This document shows positions 1 through 6,590 of a stretch of DNA of 6,777 nucleotides, one piece after another. The number at the start of each line of letters is the position of its first letter. Position 1 is the first letter of the stretch. Position numbers and translations under genes: made by a program. The stretch is from an uncultured Oscillospiraceae bacterium (lineage in GTDB: Bacteria; Bacillota; Clostridia; Oscillospirales; Acutalibacteraceae): the NCBI GenBank assembly GCA_905203795.1, contig CAJKXG010000073.1, positions 1 through 6,777 on the forward strand. Reading direction: 5' to 3'. The notes below the pieces were generated by a model that saw nothing but the letters and a program-made list of their open reading frames with translations, searched no databases and had not been told where the DNA came from.

Positions 1-1876
1 TGCCGCGCAGATTGTGCTCCACCGCACCGCGCACGGTGAGCAGACTGCCGTTGCCTGCGCGTCGTTTTGCCGGCACGGGAATGCGCCGCCGTCCGCTCAG
101 ATACTGCCCCGTGACCGACCGCTCGCAAGCGCAGATATCCGCCGGTGTGCCCGCGCACACGATCTCGCCGCCGTGCACCCCCGCACCCGGACCGATATCC
201 ACGATCCAATCCGCCGCACGCATGGTGTCCTCGTCGTGCTCGACCACGATCAGCGTGTTGCCGAGATCCCGCAGCCGTTTCAGTGTGGCCAGCAGCTTGT
301 CGTTGTCCCGCTGATGCAAGCCGATGCTCGGCTCGTCGAGGATGTACAGCACGCCCATCAGGTACGACCCGATCTGCGTGGCGAGACGGATGCGTTGGCT
401 CTCGCCGCCGGACAGTGAGCCGGACGCGCGGGACAGCGTGAGGTAGTCCAGCCCGACGCTTTGCAGGAAGGACAGCCGTTCGATGATCTCCTTGAGGATG
501 CGCTCTCCGATCAGGCGTTCCCGCTCGGTCAGCGACAGTGCGCGGAAAAAGTCCAGCGCGTCGGCGACCGACAGGTCGCACAGCTCGGCGATGTTTTTGC
601 CGCCGACCGTCACCGCCAGGCTTTCGGGACGCAGCCGCTGTCCGTCGCAGTCGGGGCAATGGGCGTGACTCATATAGCTTTCCAGTTCCTCCCGCATCCA
701 GCCGCTCTGCGTTTCGCGGTGGCGGCGCTGGAGGTTGTTGAGGATACCCTCAAATTCGGCGGTGTACACGCCGGTGCCGTACTCGTTTTTGCGGGTCATG
801 CGGATCTTTTCGCCCTTCGACCCGTACATCAGGATATCGACCACCTGTTGGGGAAGCTGTTCATACGGCGTGTCCAGCGAAAAACCGTAGTGCTTCGCCA
901 ACCCCTCGTAATACATCTGTGCGATGGAACTGCCGTCGGCGTAGTTCCACCCGCTGGCGCGGATCGCCCCCTGCCGGATGGACAACTTGGGATCGCCGAT
1001 GACCAGCGCAGGGTCCATCGACAGAAAAATACCGAGACCCGTGCATTTCGGACACGCGCCGTAGGGATTGTTAAAGGAAAACATGCGCGGCGTCAGTTCT
1101 TCCACGCTCACGCCGTGTTCAGGACAGGCGTAATTCTGCGAGAAAGTCAGCAGCTCGCCGCCGATCACATCCACATTGAGCAATCCGCCGGTCAATCCCG
1201 TTGCCGTTTCGACGGAATCCGCCATGCGTCCGCGCACATCTGCGCGCACCACCAGCCGATCCACCACGATCTCCACCGTGTGTTTTTTGTTCTTCTCCAT
1301 CGGGATCGTCTCGGACAGGTCATAGACGATGCCGTCCACCCGCACGCGCACATAACCCGCTTTGCGCGCGGCCTCCAGCTCTTTCGCATGCTCGCCCTTG
1401 CGTCCGCGCACCACCGGTGCGAGCAATTGCAGCCGCGTCCCCTCCGGCAGCGCCAGCAATTGATCCACGATCTGATCCACCGTCTGCTGCTTGATCTCGC
1501 GCCCGCAGACAGGGCAGTGCGGGATACCGATGCGGGCGTACAGCAGACGGAGGTAATCGTAAATCTCCGTTACCGTGCCCACGGTGGAACGCGGGTTTTT
1601 GGAAGTGGTTTTTTGATCGATGGAAATGGCGGGAGACAGCCCCTCAATCTCGTCCACATCCGGCTTCTCCATCTGCCCGAGAAACATGCGGGCATAAGAG
1701 GACAGGCTCTCGACATACCGCCGCTGCCCCTCGGCATACAGCGTGTCAAACGCCAGCGACGATTTGCCCGACCCGGACAGCCCCGTGAACACCACCAGCT
1801 TGTCCCGCGGGATATCCACATCCACATTTTTCAAATTGTGCTCGCGCGCACCGCGTATGATCAATTTATCTGTCAT
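1..1876 (-). CDS. uvrA: Excinuclease ABC subunit UvrA, N-terminal two thirds (partial)
   Basis: UvrA is the ATP-dependent damage sensor of nucleotide excision repair; it loads UvrB onto lesions in the cytosol. The ATG at 1876 opens [18 protein letters not shown], a typical UvrA start. The frame stays open for 625 codons and leaves the window, so about one third of the usual 940-residue protein, including the second ATPase half, is missing. Visible motifs: Walker A GLSGSGKS at residues 32-39; Cys pairs CPVC (121-124), CPEHG with CPKC (251-278) and CPDC (407-410); ABC signature LSGGESQR from 488; Walker B with D514-E515; H-loop His547. The last visible residues ([13 protein letters not shown]) begin the second ABC unit. 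AAAGGG at 1889-1894 could be the ribosome binding site, with a rather long 12-base spacer. The gene is divergent from the lipoprotein pair. No LexA-like box is obvious upstream. Identity is very secure. Confidence 0.97.
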   Translation of the reverse strand, partial: MTDKLIIRGAREHNLKNVDVDIPRDKLVVFTGLSGSGKSSLAFDTLYAEGQRRYVESLSSYARMFLGQMEKPDVDEIEGLSPAISIDQKTTSKNPRSTVGTVTEIYDYLRLLYARIGIPHCPVCGREIKQQTVDQIVDQLLALPEGTRLQLLAPVVRGRKGEHAKELEAARKAGYVRVRVDGIVYDLSETIPMEKNKKHTVEIVVDRLVVRADVRGRMADSVETATGLTGGLLNVDVIGGELLTFSQNYACPEHGVSVEELTPRMFSFNNPYGACPKCTGLGIFLSMDPALVIGDPKLSIRQGAIRASGWNYADGSSIAQMYYEGLAKHYGFSLDTPYEQLPQQVVDILMYGSKGEKIRMTRKNEYGTGVYTAEFEGILNNLQRRHRETQSGWMREELESYMSHAHCPDCDGQRLRPESLAVTVGGKNIAELCDLSVADALDFFRALSLTERERLIGERILKEIIERLSFLQSVGLDYLTLSRASGSLSGGESQRIRLATQIGSYLMGVLYILDEPSIGLHQRDNDKLLATLKRLRDLGNTLIVVEHDEDTMRAADWIVDIGPGAGVHGGEIVCAGTPADICACERSVTGQYLSGRRRIPVPAKRRAGNGSLLTVRGAVEHNLRG

Positions 1877-1904
1877 TGCGTAATTCAGCCCTTTCTCTTC
1901 CCCC

Positions 1905-1933
1905 AGTATACCCACTTTTTCGACCGTCCGCAA
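1905..1933 (-). promoter_or_regulatory. Housekeeping-type promoter for uvrA
   Basis: Read on the minus strand, TTGCGG (1933-1928) and TATACT (1910-1905) are separated by exactly 17 bases. The predicted transcript starts near 1898 and has a leader of about 20 bases before the ATG at 1876. The -10 box is good; the -35 box matches the consensus at the TTG only. Confidence 0.6.
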
Positions 1934-1993
1934 GACACATTTTCGTTTTGAGGGTCAACTGCGGCGTATTTTACAATTTTTTCACAAAATTTA

Positions 1994-2008
1994 ATGGGTT
2001 TTACCCAT
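1994..2008. repeat. 15-bp palindrome ATGGGT-TTT-ACCCAT, possible operator
   Basis: This is a perfect inverted repeat with 6-bp arms and a 3-base centre. Its last base is the first base of the TGGACA -35 box of the rightward promoter, so a bound protein would block that promoter. It could also influence uvrA, about 60 bp upstream of the uvrA -35. I do not recognise the motif as the site of a known regulator, and it could be chance. Confidence 0.4.
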
Positions 2009-2036
2009 GGACAAACGGTCATTTTTCCTGTATAAT
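2008..2036 (+). promoter_or_regulatory. Strong sigma-A-type promoter for the lipoprotein genes
   Basis: TGGACA (2008-2013) and a perfect TATAAT (2031-2036) are separated by 17 bases. The start of transcription would fall near 2043, giving a leader of about 35 bases. An AAGGAGG ribosome binding site lies at 2063-2069, 8 bases before the ATG at 2078. Confidence 0.8.
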
Positions 2037-2077
2037 AAGTTTTCAAGATGTTATCGATCCACAAGGAGGACTTCGTA

Positions 2078-3331
2078 ATGACGAAAGTAAAACGAATTTT
2101 CTGCACAGCGCTGGCTGTGGTGATGATGTTGTCCGCGCTGCTGCTGTCCGGCTGCTCGACGACCGGAACGGCGGTGACGGTGGGCGACACGTCCTATTCC
2201 ACCGGCGAATATCTGGCGTATCTGTATAATGCGTTCTATCAGATTTATTATCAGAACTATCTGTATTATTACGCGCAATCCACCGACGTGTGGGAGCAGA
2301 CCTATCCCTACGGCGAGGGCGACGACGCGCCCAAGCTGAAGCTGGCGGACTGGATCCGCGAATCCGCCAAGGATACGATGCTGCGGCAGGTGGCGGTGTC
2401 CATGAAGCTGAAGGAGTACGGACTGGATCTGACCGAGGAGCAGCAGAAAACGCTGGCGGACGATCTGGCCAGCATCAGCTCTTCCCAGTATGAAGCGTTC
2501 CTGAAGCTCGGCTTCAACAAGGACAGCTACGCGCGTATGTATAAGGAAGTGTACTTCCAGGGTGACGCGCTGTTCTACGGTCTGTACGACAAAGGCGGCC
2601 AGCGCGCGATGTCCGAGGAGGAGATCCGCGAGTACTTTGACAAGAACTTCATCAGCTACAAGAGCATTAACGTCTCGCTGGTGGACAGCGACAGCAAAGA
2701 GGATATGTCCGAAAGCGAGCAAAAAGCAGTGCTGGATAAGCTGGACAAATACCTCAAGCAGTATCAGGAGTCCGGCGATTTCGATGCGGTGATCGAGCAG
2801 TACAATGCCGATGAAAAGGCGGCGTCCGAAGATAAGGACGATACTGATAAGGACGACGACAAATCGGACGATGCCGACAAGGATACCGCCGACGATAAGG
2901 ACAACGATAAAGCGGACGATGCCGACAAGGATACTGACGACGGCGATGCGGAAGACGACAAGGACACCGTCAACAACGAAAACCGCGTGGACATCGACGC
3001 CAACACCTACGGCGACGAAGATTTCACCAACGCGATCAAAGAAAATCTCCCGAATTTCGGCGATGCGAAGGTGTTCACCTGCAAAAAAGGCGGTTCGCTG
3101 ACTGCTACGCTGATGTTGCGTCTCGATCCCGAAGCAGAACGCGGCAAGGATGACGACGGCAACGAGGTGGACTATTTTGCGGACAGCCGCAAGAGCATCC
3201 TGCGCGGCGCGAAATATGAGGAGTTCCGCGAGGAGATCGACGGCGTGGTCGAGCAACTGAAGAAGGACGGCAAGGTCTCCTTCAACGAACGCATTATCGA
3301 TAAGTGCGATCCCAAATCCTTTGTGGGCTGA
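2078..3331 (+). CDS. PrsA/SurA-like lipoprotein with acidic insert (degenerate parvulin-type foldase)
   Basis: Predicted 417-residue exported lipoprotein. I chose ATG 2078 because AAGGAGG at 2063-2069 precedes it. Residues 1-25 are a lipoprotein signal peptide (basic start, hydrophobic 10-24, lipobox LSGC), so Cys26 would be lipidated and the protein anchored outside the membrane. Residues about 31-190 resemble the helical chaperone domain of PrsA/SurA (VTVGDTSYSTGEYLAYLYNAF). From FISY (191-194) through GDFDAVIEQY (233-242) and on to about 345, the layout follows a parvulin domain, but the GG-LG core motif is not seen, so isomerase activity is doubtful. An Asp/Lys-rich insert occupies about residues 251-296 within that region. 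The next gene is a paralog: DALFYGLYDKGG aligns with its HALFDGLYGKGG. Likely role: folding or holding exported proteins. The family assignment is by pattern only; a non-catalytic chaperone is equally possible. Confidence 0.8.
   Translation: MTKVKRIFCTALAVVMMLSALLLSGCSTTGTAVTVGDTSYSTGEYLAYLYNAFYQIYYQNYLYYYAQSTDVWEQTYPYGEGDDAPKLKLADWIRESAKDTMLRQVAVSMKLKEYGLDLTEEQQKTLADDLASISSSQYEAFLKLGFNKDSYARMYKEVYFQGDALFYGLYDKGGQRAMSEEEIREYFDKNFISYKSINVSLVDSDSKEDMSESEQKAVLDKLDKYLKQYQESGDFDAVIEQYNADEKAASEDKDDTDKDDDKSDDADKDTADDKDNDKADDADKDTDDGDAEDDKDTVNNENRVDIDANTYGDEDFTNAIKENLPNFGDAKVFTCKKGGSLTATLMLRLDPEAERGKDDDGNEVDYFADSRKSILRGAKYEEFREEIDGVVEQLKKDGKVSFNERIIDKCDPKSFVG
2846..2941 (+). repeat. 48-bp tandem duplication inside the acidic insert
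   Basis: Two adjacent 48-bp units (2846-2893 and 2894-2941) differ at 5 positions and share an identical 22-base core (2865-2886 and 2913-2934). They encode DKDDDKSDDADKDTAD and DKDNDKADDADKDTDD, so the reading frame is kept. A partial unit (DKDDT) precedes them at 2831-2845. This looks like repeat expansion by slippage or unequal recombination in a disordered, charged linker. Confidence 0.9.
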
Positions 3332-3358
3332 TCGTTTCACGGTTTTACCTGCATTGAC

Positions 3359-3391
3359 GGGGGCGGGCAATCTGCCCGTCCCTTGTTTTTT
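3359..3391 (+). terminator. Intrinsic terminator or attenuator between the two lipoprotein genes
   Basis: A 10-bp, GC-rich stem pairs 3360-3369 with 3373-3382 (one G-T pair, 3-base loop) and is followed by TTGTTTTTT (3383-3391). The ribosome binding site of the next gene begins two bases after the T-run. No separate promoter is evident in the short gap, so the hairpin probably tunes read-through into the second gene. Confidence 0.8.
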
Positions 3392-3409
3392 CGGAAAGGA
3401 AGTGCGCAT

Positions 3410-4549
3410 ATGACGCAAAAAACCAAACAGAGACTGGCGGCGCTGCTGACGGCGCTGACCATGGGGCTATCGCTGGCGGGCTGTTCCGGAGACGACACCC
3501 CCTCGTCCTCCAAGACGGATAAACCTGCGTTTGAAAACGTGGATCGCAGCGCCGTTGTCATGACGGTGAACGGCGACGACATCACCGTCGGGGACTATCT
3601 GCCGTATCTGTACAATTCCCTGGACAGCGTGCTGAGCAGCGACGGCGCACAACTGTATAGTTCGGCAGACGACCTGTTTTCCCTGTTGGTCGAATACCGC
3701 GGCAAGGAATACCAGGTGGATGAATATGTGCACCAACTGGCGCAGGACAGCATCCGTTCCGCTTATGTCATCCGTTCGTTGATGAAAGAGTATGATGTGA
3801 AGCTGTCCGACGAGCAGGAAAAGGAACTGGCGGATTCGACGTCGTCGCTGGACGCGGAACAGGCAAAGCTGCTGGGCTTCACCCTGGAATCGTACACCAA
3901 CATGGTGCGTTCCGCCTTCTATGAGGATCATGCGCTGTTTGACGGTCTGTATGGCAAAGGCGGCGCGCTGGAGGTGTCGGAGGAAGAACTGAAAACGTTT
4001 TTTGACGATAATTTTATCAGCTTTTTGCTGTTGCGCGTGGAACTGACCGACGCCCAGGACAAGGAGTTGTCCGTCTCCGAAAAGCAAAAGGTGCTTTCGC
4101 GGCTGAACACGTATCAAACCTATTATCAGCAGGATGGCAACTTTGAAAAGCTGGTGGCCTATGAAGAGGGCGACCGCAACATCGCCTACGCCGATTTCAA
4201 AGGCGACACGAGCAAGGTGAACTGCCGCCTCGACGAAGTTGTCAAGACCTTCAAGGACACGGAGTTGGCCGCCATCGTACAGAGCATGCGCATCGGCGAA
4301 GTGCGCGTAGCGCAATATCACGATCAGTCGAATATCCCCTGTGCGGCGCTGATCCTGCGCGTCAAGCCGGGCGCGGACGGTATGACGGACGAGGAATACT
4401 ACGAAGCCTGCCGCGACAGCCTGCTTTATTACACACGTTTCGACACATTTGAAGCCTTGCTGCGCGAGAAAATGGACGCGCTGGATACGACCGTCAACGC
4501 CGATGTGGAAAAGCAGCTTGACCCGCGCGAATATTATGTGCTGAAATAA
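3410..4549 (+). CDS. PrsA/SurA-like lipoprotein, paralog of the preceding gene
   Basis: Predicted 379-residue lipoprotein. ATG 3410 is preferred over the in-frame TTG at 3383, because the TTG lies in the terminator T-run and GGAAAGGAAG (3393-3402) precedes the ATG. Residues 1-24 form a signal peptide with lipobox LAGC, so Cys25 would be lipidated. A short Ser/Asp/Lys linker follows, then a PrsA-like N-domain starting VVMTVNGDDITVGDYLPYLYNSL (first residues about 49-60). FISF (202-205), GNFEKLV (243-249) and the stretch ending CAALILRVKPG trace a parvulin-like layout, but the GG-LG signature is absent and substrate-pocket residues are not evident. It aligns along its length with the upstream protein but lacks the acidic insert. 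Expected role: extracytoplasmic foldase or holdase. It probably shares the promoter at 2008-2036 by read-through past the intervening terminator. Exact specificity cannot be told. Confidence 0.8.
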   Translation: MTQKTKQRLAALLTALTMGLSLAGCSGDDTPSSSKTDKPAFENVDRSAVVMTVNGDDITVGDYLPYLYNSLDSVLSSDGAQLYSSADDLFSLLVEYRGKEYQVDEYVHQLAQDSIRSAYVIRSLMKEYDVKLSDEQEKELADSTSSLDAEQAKLLGFTLESYTNMVRSAFYEDHALFDGLYGKGGALEVSEEELKTFFDDNFISFLLLRVELTDAQDKELSVSEKQKVLSRLNTYQTYYQQDGNFEKLVAYEEGDRNIAYADFKGDTSKVNCRLDEVVKTFKDTELAAIVQSMRIGEVRVAQYHDQSNIPCAALILRVKPGADGMTDEEYYEACRDSLLYYTRFDTFEALLREKMDALDTTVNADVEKQLDPREYYVLK

Positions 4550-4578
4550 GCACAATCGAACAACAGACTAAGCCGAAT

Positions 4579-4616
4579 AAGCGGTATCTCCTCTGTGAGA
4601 TGCCGCTTGTTTTTTT
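4579..4616 (+). terminator. Intrinsic terminator after the lipoprotein pair
   Basis: A 12-bp stem pairs 4579-4590 with 4597-4608 (one G-T pair, 6-base loop CTCTGT) and is followed by a T-run at 4610-4616. It separates the lipoprotein unit from spoVT. Confidence 0.92.
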
Positions 4617-4661
4617 GGAATTTTTACCATTCCGCCGTCAAAAAGTTTTGCCGGAAATGCC

Positions 4662-4690
4662 GCATAAAACCGCAGCGGCGACAAACACTA
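4662..4690 (+). promoter_or_regulatory. Candidate forespore (sigma-F/sigma-G-like) promoter for spoVT
   Basis: GCATA (4662-4666) fits the -35 pattern of forespore sigma factors. AACACTA (4684-4690), 17 bases later, matches 5 of 7 positions of the -10 pattern CATACTA. In Bacillus subtilis spoVT is transcribed by sigma-G, which makes the site plausible. The match is imperfect and no better housekeeping promoter is seen between 4617 and 4771. Confidence 0.3.
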
Positions 4691-4705
4691 GGAAAGCAAC
4701 TTTGA

Positions 4706-4729
4706 AGCAATCGCGGCAGACGGATTGCT
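4706..4729 (+). promoter_or_regulatory. Hairpin in the spoVT leader
   Basis: AGCAATC (4706-4712) pairs with GATTGCT (4723-4729). The loop holds GCGGCA (4713-4718), which is complementary to TGCCGC (4743-4748), just before the AAAGGAA ribosome binding site at 4753-4759. The second pairing could form as a pseudoknot or as an alternative stem. No T-run follows, so this is not a terminator; an effect on translation is possible but unproven. Confidence 0.35.
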
Positions 4730-4771
4730 GTCGGCACCCATTTGCCGCTGTGAAAGGAATGGTTAGAGACA

Positions 4772-5314
4772 ATGAAAGCCACAGGAATCGTGCGCCGTAT
4801 CGACGATTTGGGGCGTGTGGTGATCCCCAAAGAAATTCGGCGGACTATGCGGATCCGCGAGGGCGACCCGCTGGAAATATTCACCGACAGCGACGGCGAA
4901 GTCGTGTTCAAGAAATATTCGCCCATGGGCGAAATGGCGCCCTTTGCGGGGCAATATGCCGACGTGTTGGCGCGCGCGACCGGTCTTGCCATGTTGATCA
5001 GCGACCGCGACCACGTGATCACTGTCGCGGGGATGTCCAAAAAAGAGCTGCAGGAGCGGCGCGTATCCGCCGCGCTGGAGGACTTGATGGAACAGCGGCA
5101 CACGCATCTCGCCAAAGCGGGAGATTCGTTGCGTCTGCAGCCTGTGGACGGGGTGGAGCGCTACGCGGCAGCAGCGTTCCCCATCGTCGCGGCGGGCGAC
5201 GTGGTGGGGGCGGTGTGCATGATGCTGCCCGAAAGCGGTGCGATCCCGTCGGAGGGAGACGTCAAATTGGCGCAGGTAGCCGCGACGTTTTTGGGGAAAC
5301 AGATGGAGGAATGA
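4772..5314 (+). CDS. spoVT: Stage V sporulation protein T (AbrB-family transcriptional regulator)
   Basis: SpoVT is a DNA-binding regulator that adjusts sigma-G-dependent transcription in the forespore and affects spore coat and germination properties. The 180 residues match the family length (178 in B. subtilis). Residues 1 to about 50 are the swapped-hairpin AbrB/SpoVT domain, nearly identical to known SpoVT (MKATGIVRRIDDLGRVVIPK, then EIRRTMRIREGDPLEIF). Residues from about 57 to the end form the GAF-like domain (LAMLISDRDHVITVAG, ending AATFLGKQMEE), where SpoVT tetramerises and may sense a ligand. The start is fixed by this conserved N-terminus; AAAGGAA at 4753-4759 is a somewhat distant ribosome binding site. 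It lies between two terminators, so it is probably a single-gene unit. The gene identifies the host as a spore former or a recent descendant of one. Confidence 0.97.
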   Translation: MKATGIVRRIDDLGRVVIPKEIRRTMRIREGDPLEIFTDSDGEVVFKKYSPMGEMAPFAGQYADVLARATGLAMLISDRDHVITVAGMSKKELQERRVSAALEDLMEQRHTHLAKAGDSLRLQPVDGVERYAAAAFPIVAAGDVVGAVCMMLPESGAIPSEGDVKLAQVAATFLGKQMEE

Positions 5315-5318
5315 AAGC

Positions 5319-5351
5319 GAGGGCTGGCAACATGCACAGCCCTCACTTTTT
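5319..5351 (+). terminator. Intrinsic terminator of spoVT
   Basis: GAGGGCTG (5319-5326) pairs perfectly with CAGCCCTC (5337-5344), with a 10-base loop, followed by ACTTTTT (T-run 5347-5351). It starts 5 bases after the spoVT stop. It lies only a few bases from the end of the convergent gene and may serve both, though the T-tract on the minus side is poor. Confidence 0.85.
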
Positions 5352-5355
5352 ATTC

Positions 5356-5982
5356 CTATAAAATAGGCGTAATTTCCGGCTTCGGCACAGTGCGGCGGAT
5401 GACCCGCAGCCGCCATGCGCCGATCAGCAGCAGCGCTCCCAACATGATCGGCAGAAACCACGCGGCGGTCGGCTGCATCGTCACGGTTGCGGTATCGAAG
5501 CCAAGCAGCGCCGTGCGATCTGCCGCCGTCAGCGCGTCGGACAGCGGCTTCACCGCCAACTGCCAGCCGAGCAGCGTCAGCAGACCCATCACCGTGCCGA
5601 TGGCGGACATCCACAAAAAGCCCCGATCCACCCGATTGCGCATCGCCTTGATCAACAGCACTGCCGCCAGCACCGGCTGCATCACACCGCACACCATCGC
5701 TGCCGCGAGCGGGATCAGCGTGCGCGCCATCAGCGCCGGCTGTGTCTCTGCCAACACTTCCAACAGCCCTTCCGCCGTAAGCAACGTGCGATCGGTCGCG
5801 CTCACCAACCCCTGTGCGCCGCGCCACACCGTCATCACCAGATTAACGCCGTAATCGGCACTTGCCGTCTCCGTCCCGACCGCTACACGCAGCGTGATCG
5901 TCGGCAAACATGCGGTCACGCCGACGATCAGCGCCAACACCGTCAGCAGCCAATGTCCGTGCCGCGTCAACCAATCCTTCAT
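5356..5982 (-). CDS. Hypothetical polytopic membrane protein, 208 residues
   Basis: I do not recognise a family. The start is well supported: AAGGAG (minus strand, 5995-5990) lies 7 bases before the ATG at 5982. Hydrophobic segments at about residues 11-31, 84-111, 122-144 and 173-190 predict four membrane spans. Soluble stretches lie between the first and second (about 32-83) and between the third and fourth (145-172). The tail is basic (RLRVIRR), placing the C-terminus, and by parity the N-terminus, inside. VTAC (22-25) resembles a lipobox, but the later spans make a lipoprotein less likely. Trp residues (W4, W11, W53, W124, W140, W175, W190) are frequent. It is convergent with spoVT, with 41 bases between the stop codons, and has no operon partner in view. 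It is probably real, given the ribosome binding site and coherent topology; its function is unknown. Confidence 0.75.
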   Translation of the reverse strand: MKDWLTRHGHWLLTVLALIVGVTACLPTITLRVAVGTETASADYGVNLVMTVWRGAQGLVSATDRTLLTAEGLLEVLAETQPALMARTLIPLAAAMVCGVMQPVLAAVLLIKAMRNRVDRGFLWMSAIGTVMGLLTLLGWQLAVKPLSDALTAADRTALLGFDTATVTMQPTAAWFLPIMLGALLLIGAWRLRVIRRTVPKPEITPIL

Positions 5983-6056
5983 ATCCCTACTCCTTATATA
6001 CCTTATAATAGCATCATCAATTTACCGCGTCCGGCCGCCTCCATCATCGCGTCCGT

Positions 6057-6119
6057 TTTGCCGTTTTTATTTTACCACATTCCGCCGCCGCACGCAACCG
6101 GCGCGAAAAATACGGCAAA
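6057..6119. repeat. Interrupted inverted repeat in the intergenic region
   Basis: TTTGCCGT (6057-6064) is the exact reverse complement of ACGGCAAA (6112-6119). Just inside, T-rich and A-rich stretches could extend the stem with mismatches, and CGCCG (6083-6087) can pair with CGGCG (6099-6103). It surrounds the candidate promoter of the membrane protein gene. It may be a regulatory dyad, a transcribed hairpin, or chance in skewed sequence. Confidence 0.4.
6069..6097 (-). promoter_or_regulatory. Candidate promoter for the membrane protein gene
   Basis: On the minus strand TTGCGT (6097-6092) and TAAAAT (6074-6069) are 17 bases apart, giving a leader of about 80 bases. The -35 match is weak. An alternative extended -10, TGCTATTAT (6013-6005), would leave almost no leader before the AAGGAG, so I rank it lower. 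Confidence 0.35.
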
Positions 6120-6559
6120 TTTGAAAGAAAAACGTTCAGGCAGCAGCAAGAGAAAATTGGGAAAAACTTCTTTTTCGTATATTTATGCAGTGAAATACAT
6201 ATTTATTCTGCCGATTCACCCGAAAATCCTCAAAATTAGGTCGTTTTCTGCCAAAACACGGGCTTTCCGAGCGGTGAAAACCCCCTCTTTTTGGTTGGTT
6301 GCACAAAGTTTTCGATTTTTTTGAAAATTAAAAATAAAATTCCCATTTTAGGAAAATATTGGTATATTTTTCGCGAAACTACACAAAATAAGTTTTGGAA
6401 TCTCGCATCGTCTGCTCCATTTGCCAAAAAATCTGTCAAGTCCGCTACACAAAGCGGCGGAGGTCAAGCTGCCAAACGGTGGGGGTGTCATTGCGTGATT
6501 TTTGCGAAACAAGCGCCTATCCTTGTGCAAGTTTACCAAAAAATACACCCGCAGTCAAG
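6120..6559. other. AT-rich intergenic stretch without a convincing gene
   Basis: Base composition drops sharply here, most strongly around 6300-6380, which is roughly one fifth G+C by eye. Short open frames exist on both strands, but they begin at TTG or without a ribosome binding site and their translations look random. ATATTTAT occurs twice (6179-6186 and 6199-6206), 20 bases apart, and CTACACAAA occurs twice (near 6379 and 6443). No tRNA, terminator or IS end was found. Confidence 0.6.
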
Positions 6560-6589
6560 TTGACATCGACAGGGAAAAGCGTGTATACT
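6560..6589 (+). promoter_or_regulatory. Strong sigma-A-type promoter for the last gene
   Basis: A perfect TTGACA (6560-6565) and TATACT (6584-6589) are separated by 18 bases. Transcription would start near 6595-6597, about 140 bases before the ATG at 6736, so the message has a long 5' leader. Confidence 0.82.
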
Positions 6590-6590
6590 A

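Noticed and set aside
461..1951. 496-codon plus-strand open frame opposite uvrA
   Set aside because: It is antisense to an unmistakable UvrA coding sequence, its translation is rich in His/Arg/Gln, and it has no family resemblance. Long antisense frames are expected from GC-rich codon bias.
1877..2040. LexA (SOS) operator upstream of uvrA
   Set aside because: No GAAC-N4-GTTC-like site was found. The only clear dyad is ATGGGT-TTT-ACCCAT, which does not fit that motif.
2051..3418. 455-codon minus-strand open frame opposite the first lipoprotein
   Set aside because: The plus-strand gene has promoter, ribosome binding site, signal peptide and a paralog next door. The antisense translation (Val/Ile/Leu-rich where the sense is Asp-rich) is a shadow.
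3467..4555. 362-codon minus-strand open frame opposite the second lipoprotein
   Set aside because: Same reasoning: it mirrors the codon bias of the real gene, with no supporting start signals.
4600..5361. 253-codon plus-strand frame overlapping spoVT
   Set aside because: It begins inside the terminator stem of the upstream gene and overlaps the highly conserved spoVT frame; it is Arg-rich shadow sequence.
6236..6563. Short open frames in the AT-rich island (for example 6291-6563 plus, 6236-6439 minus)
   Set aside because: They begin at TTG without a ribosome binding site, and the translations show no domain or signal-peptide logic. Open frames of this size are expected by chance.
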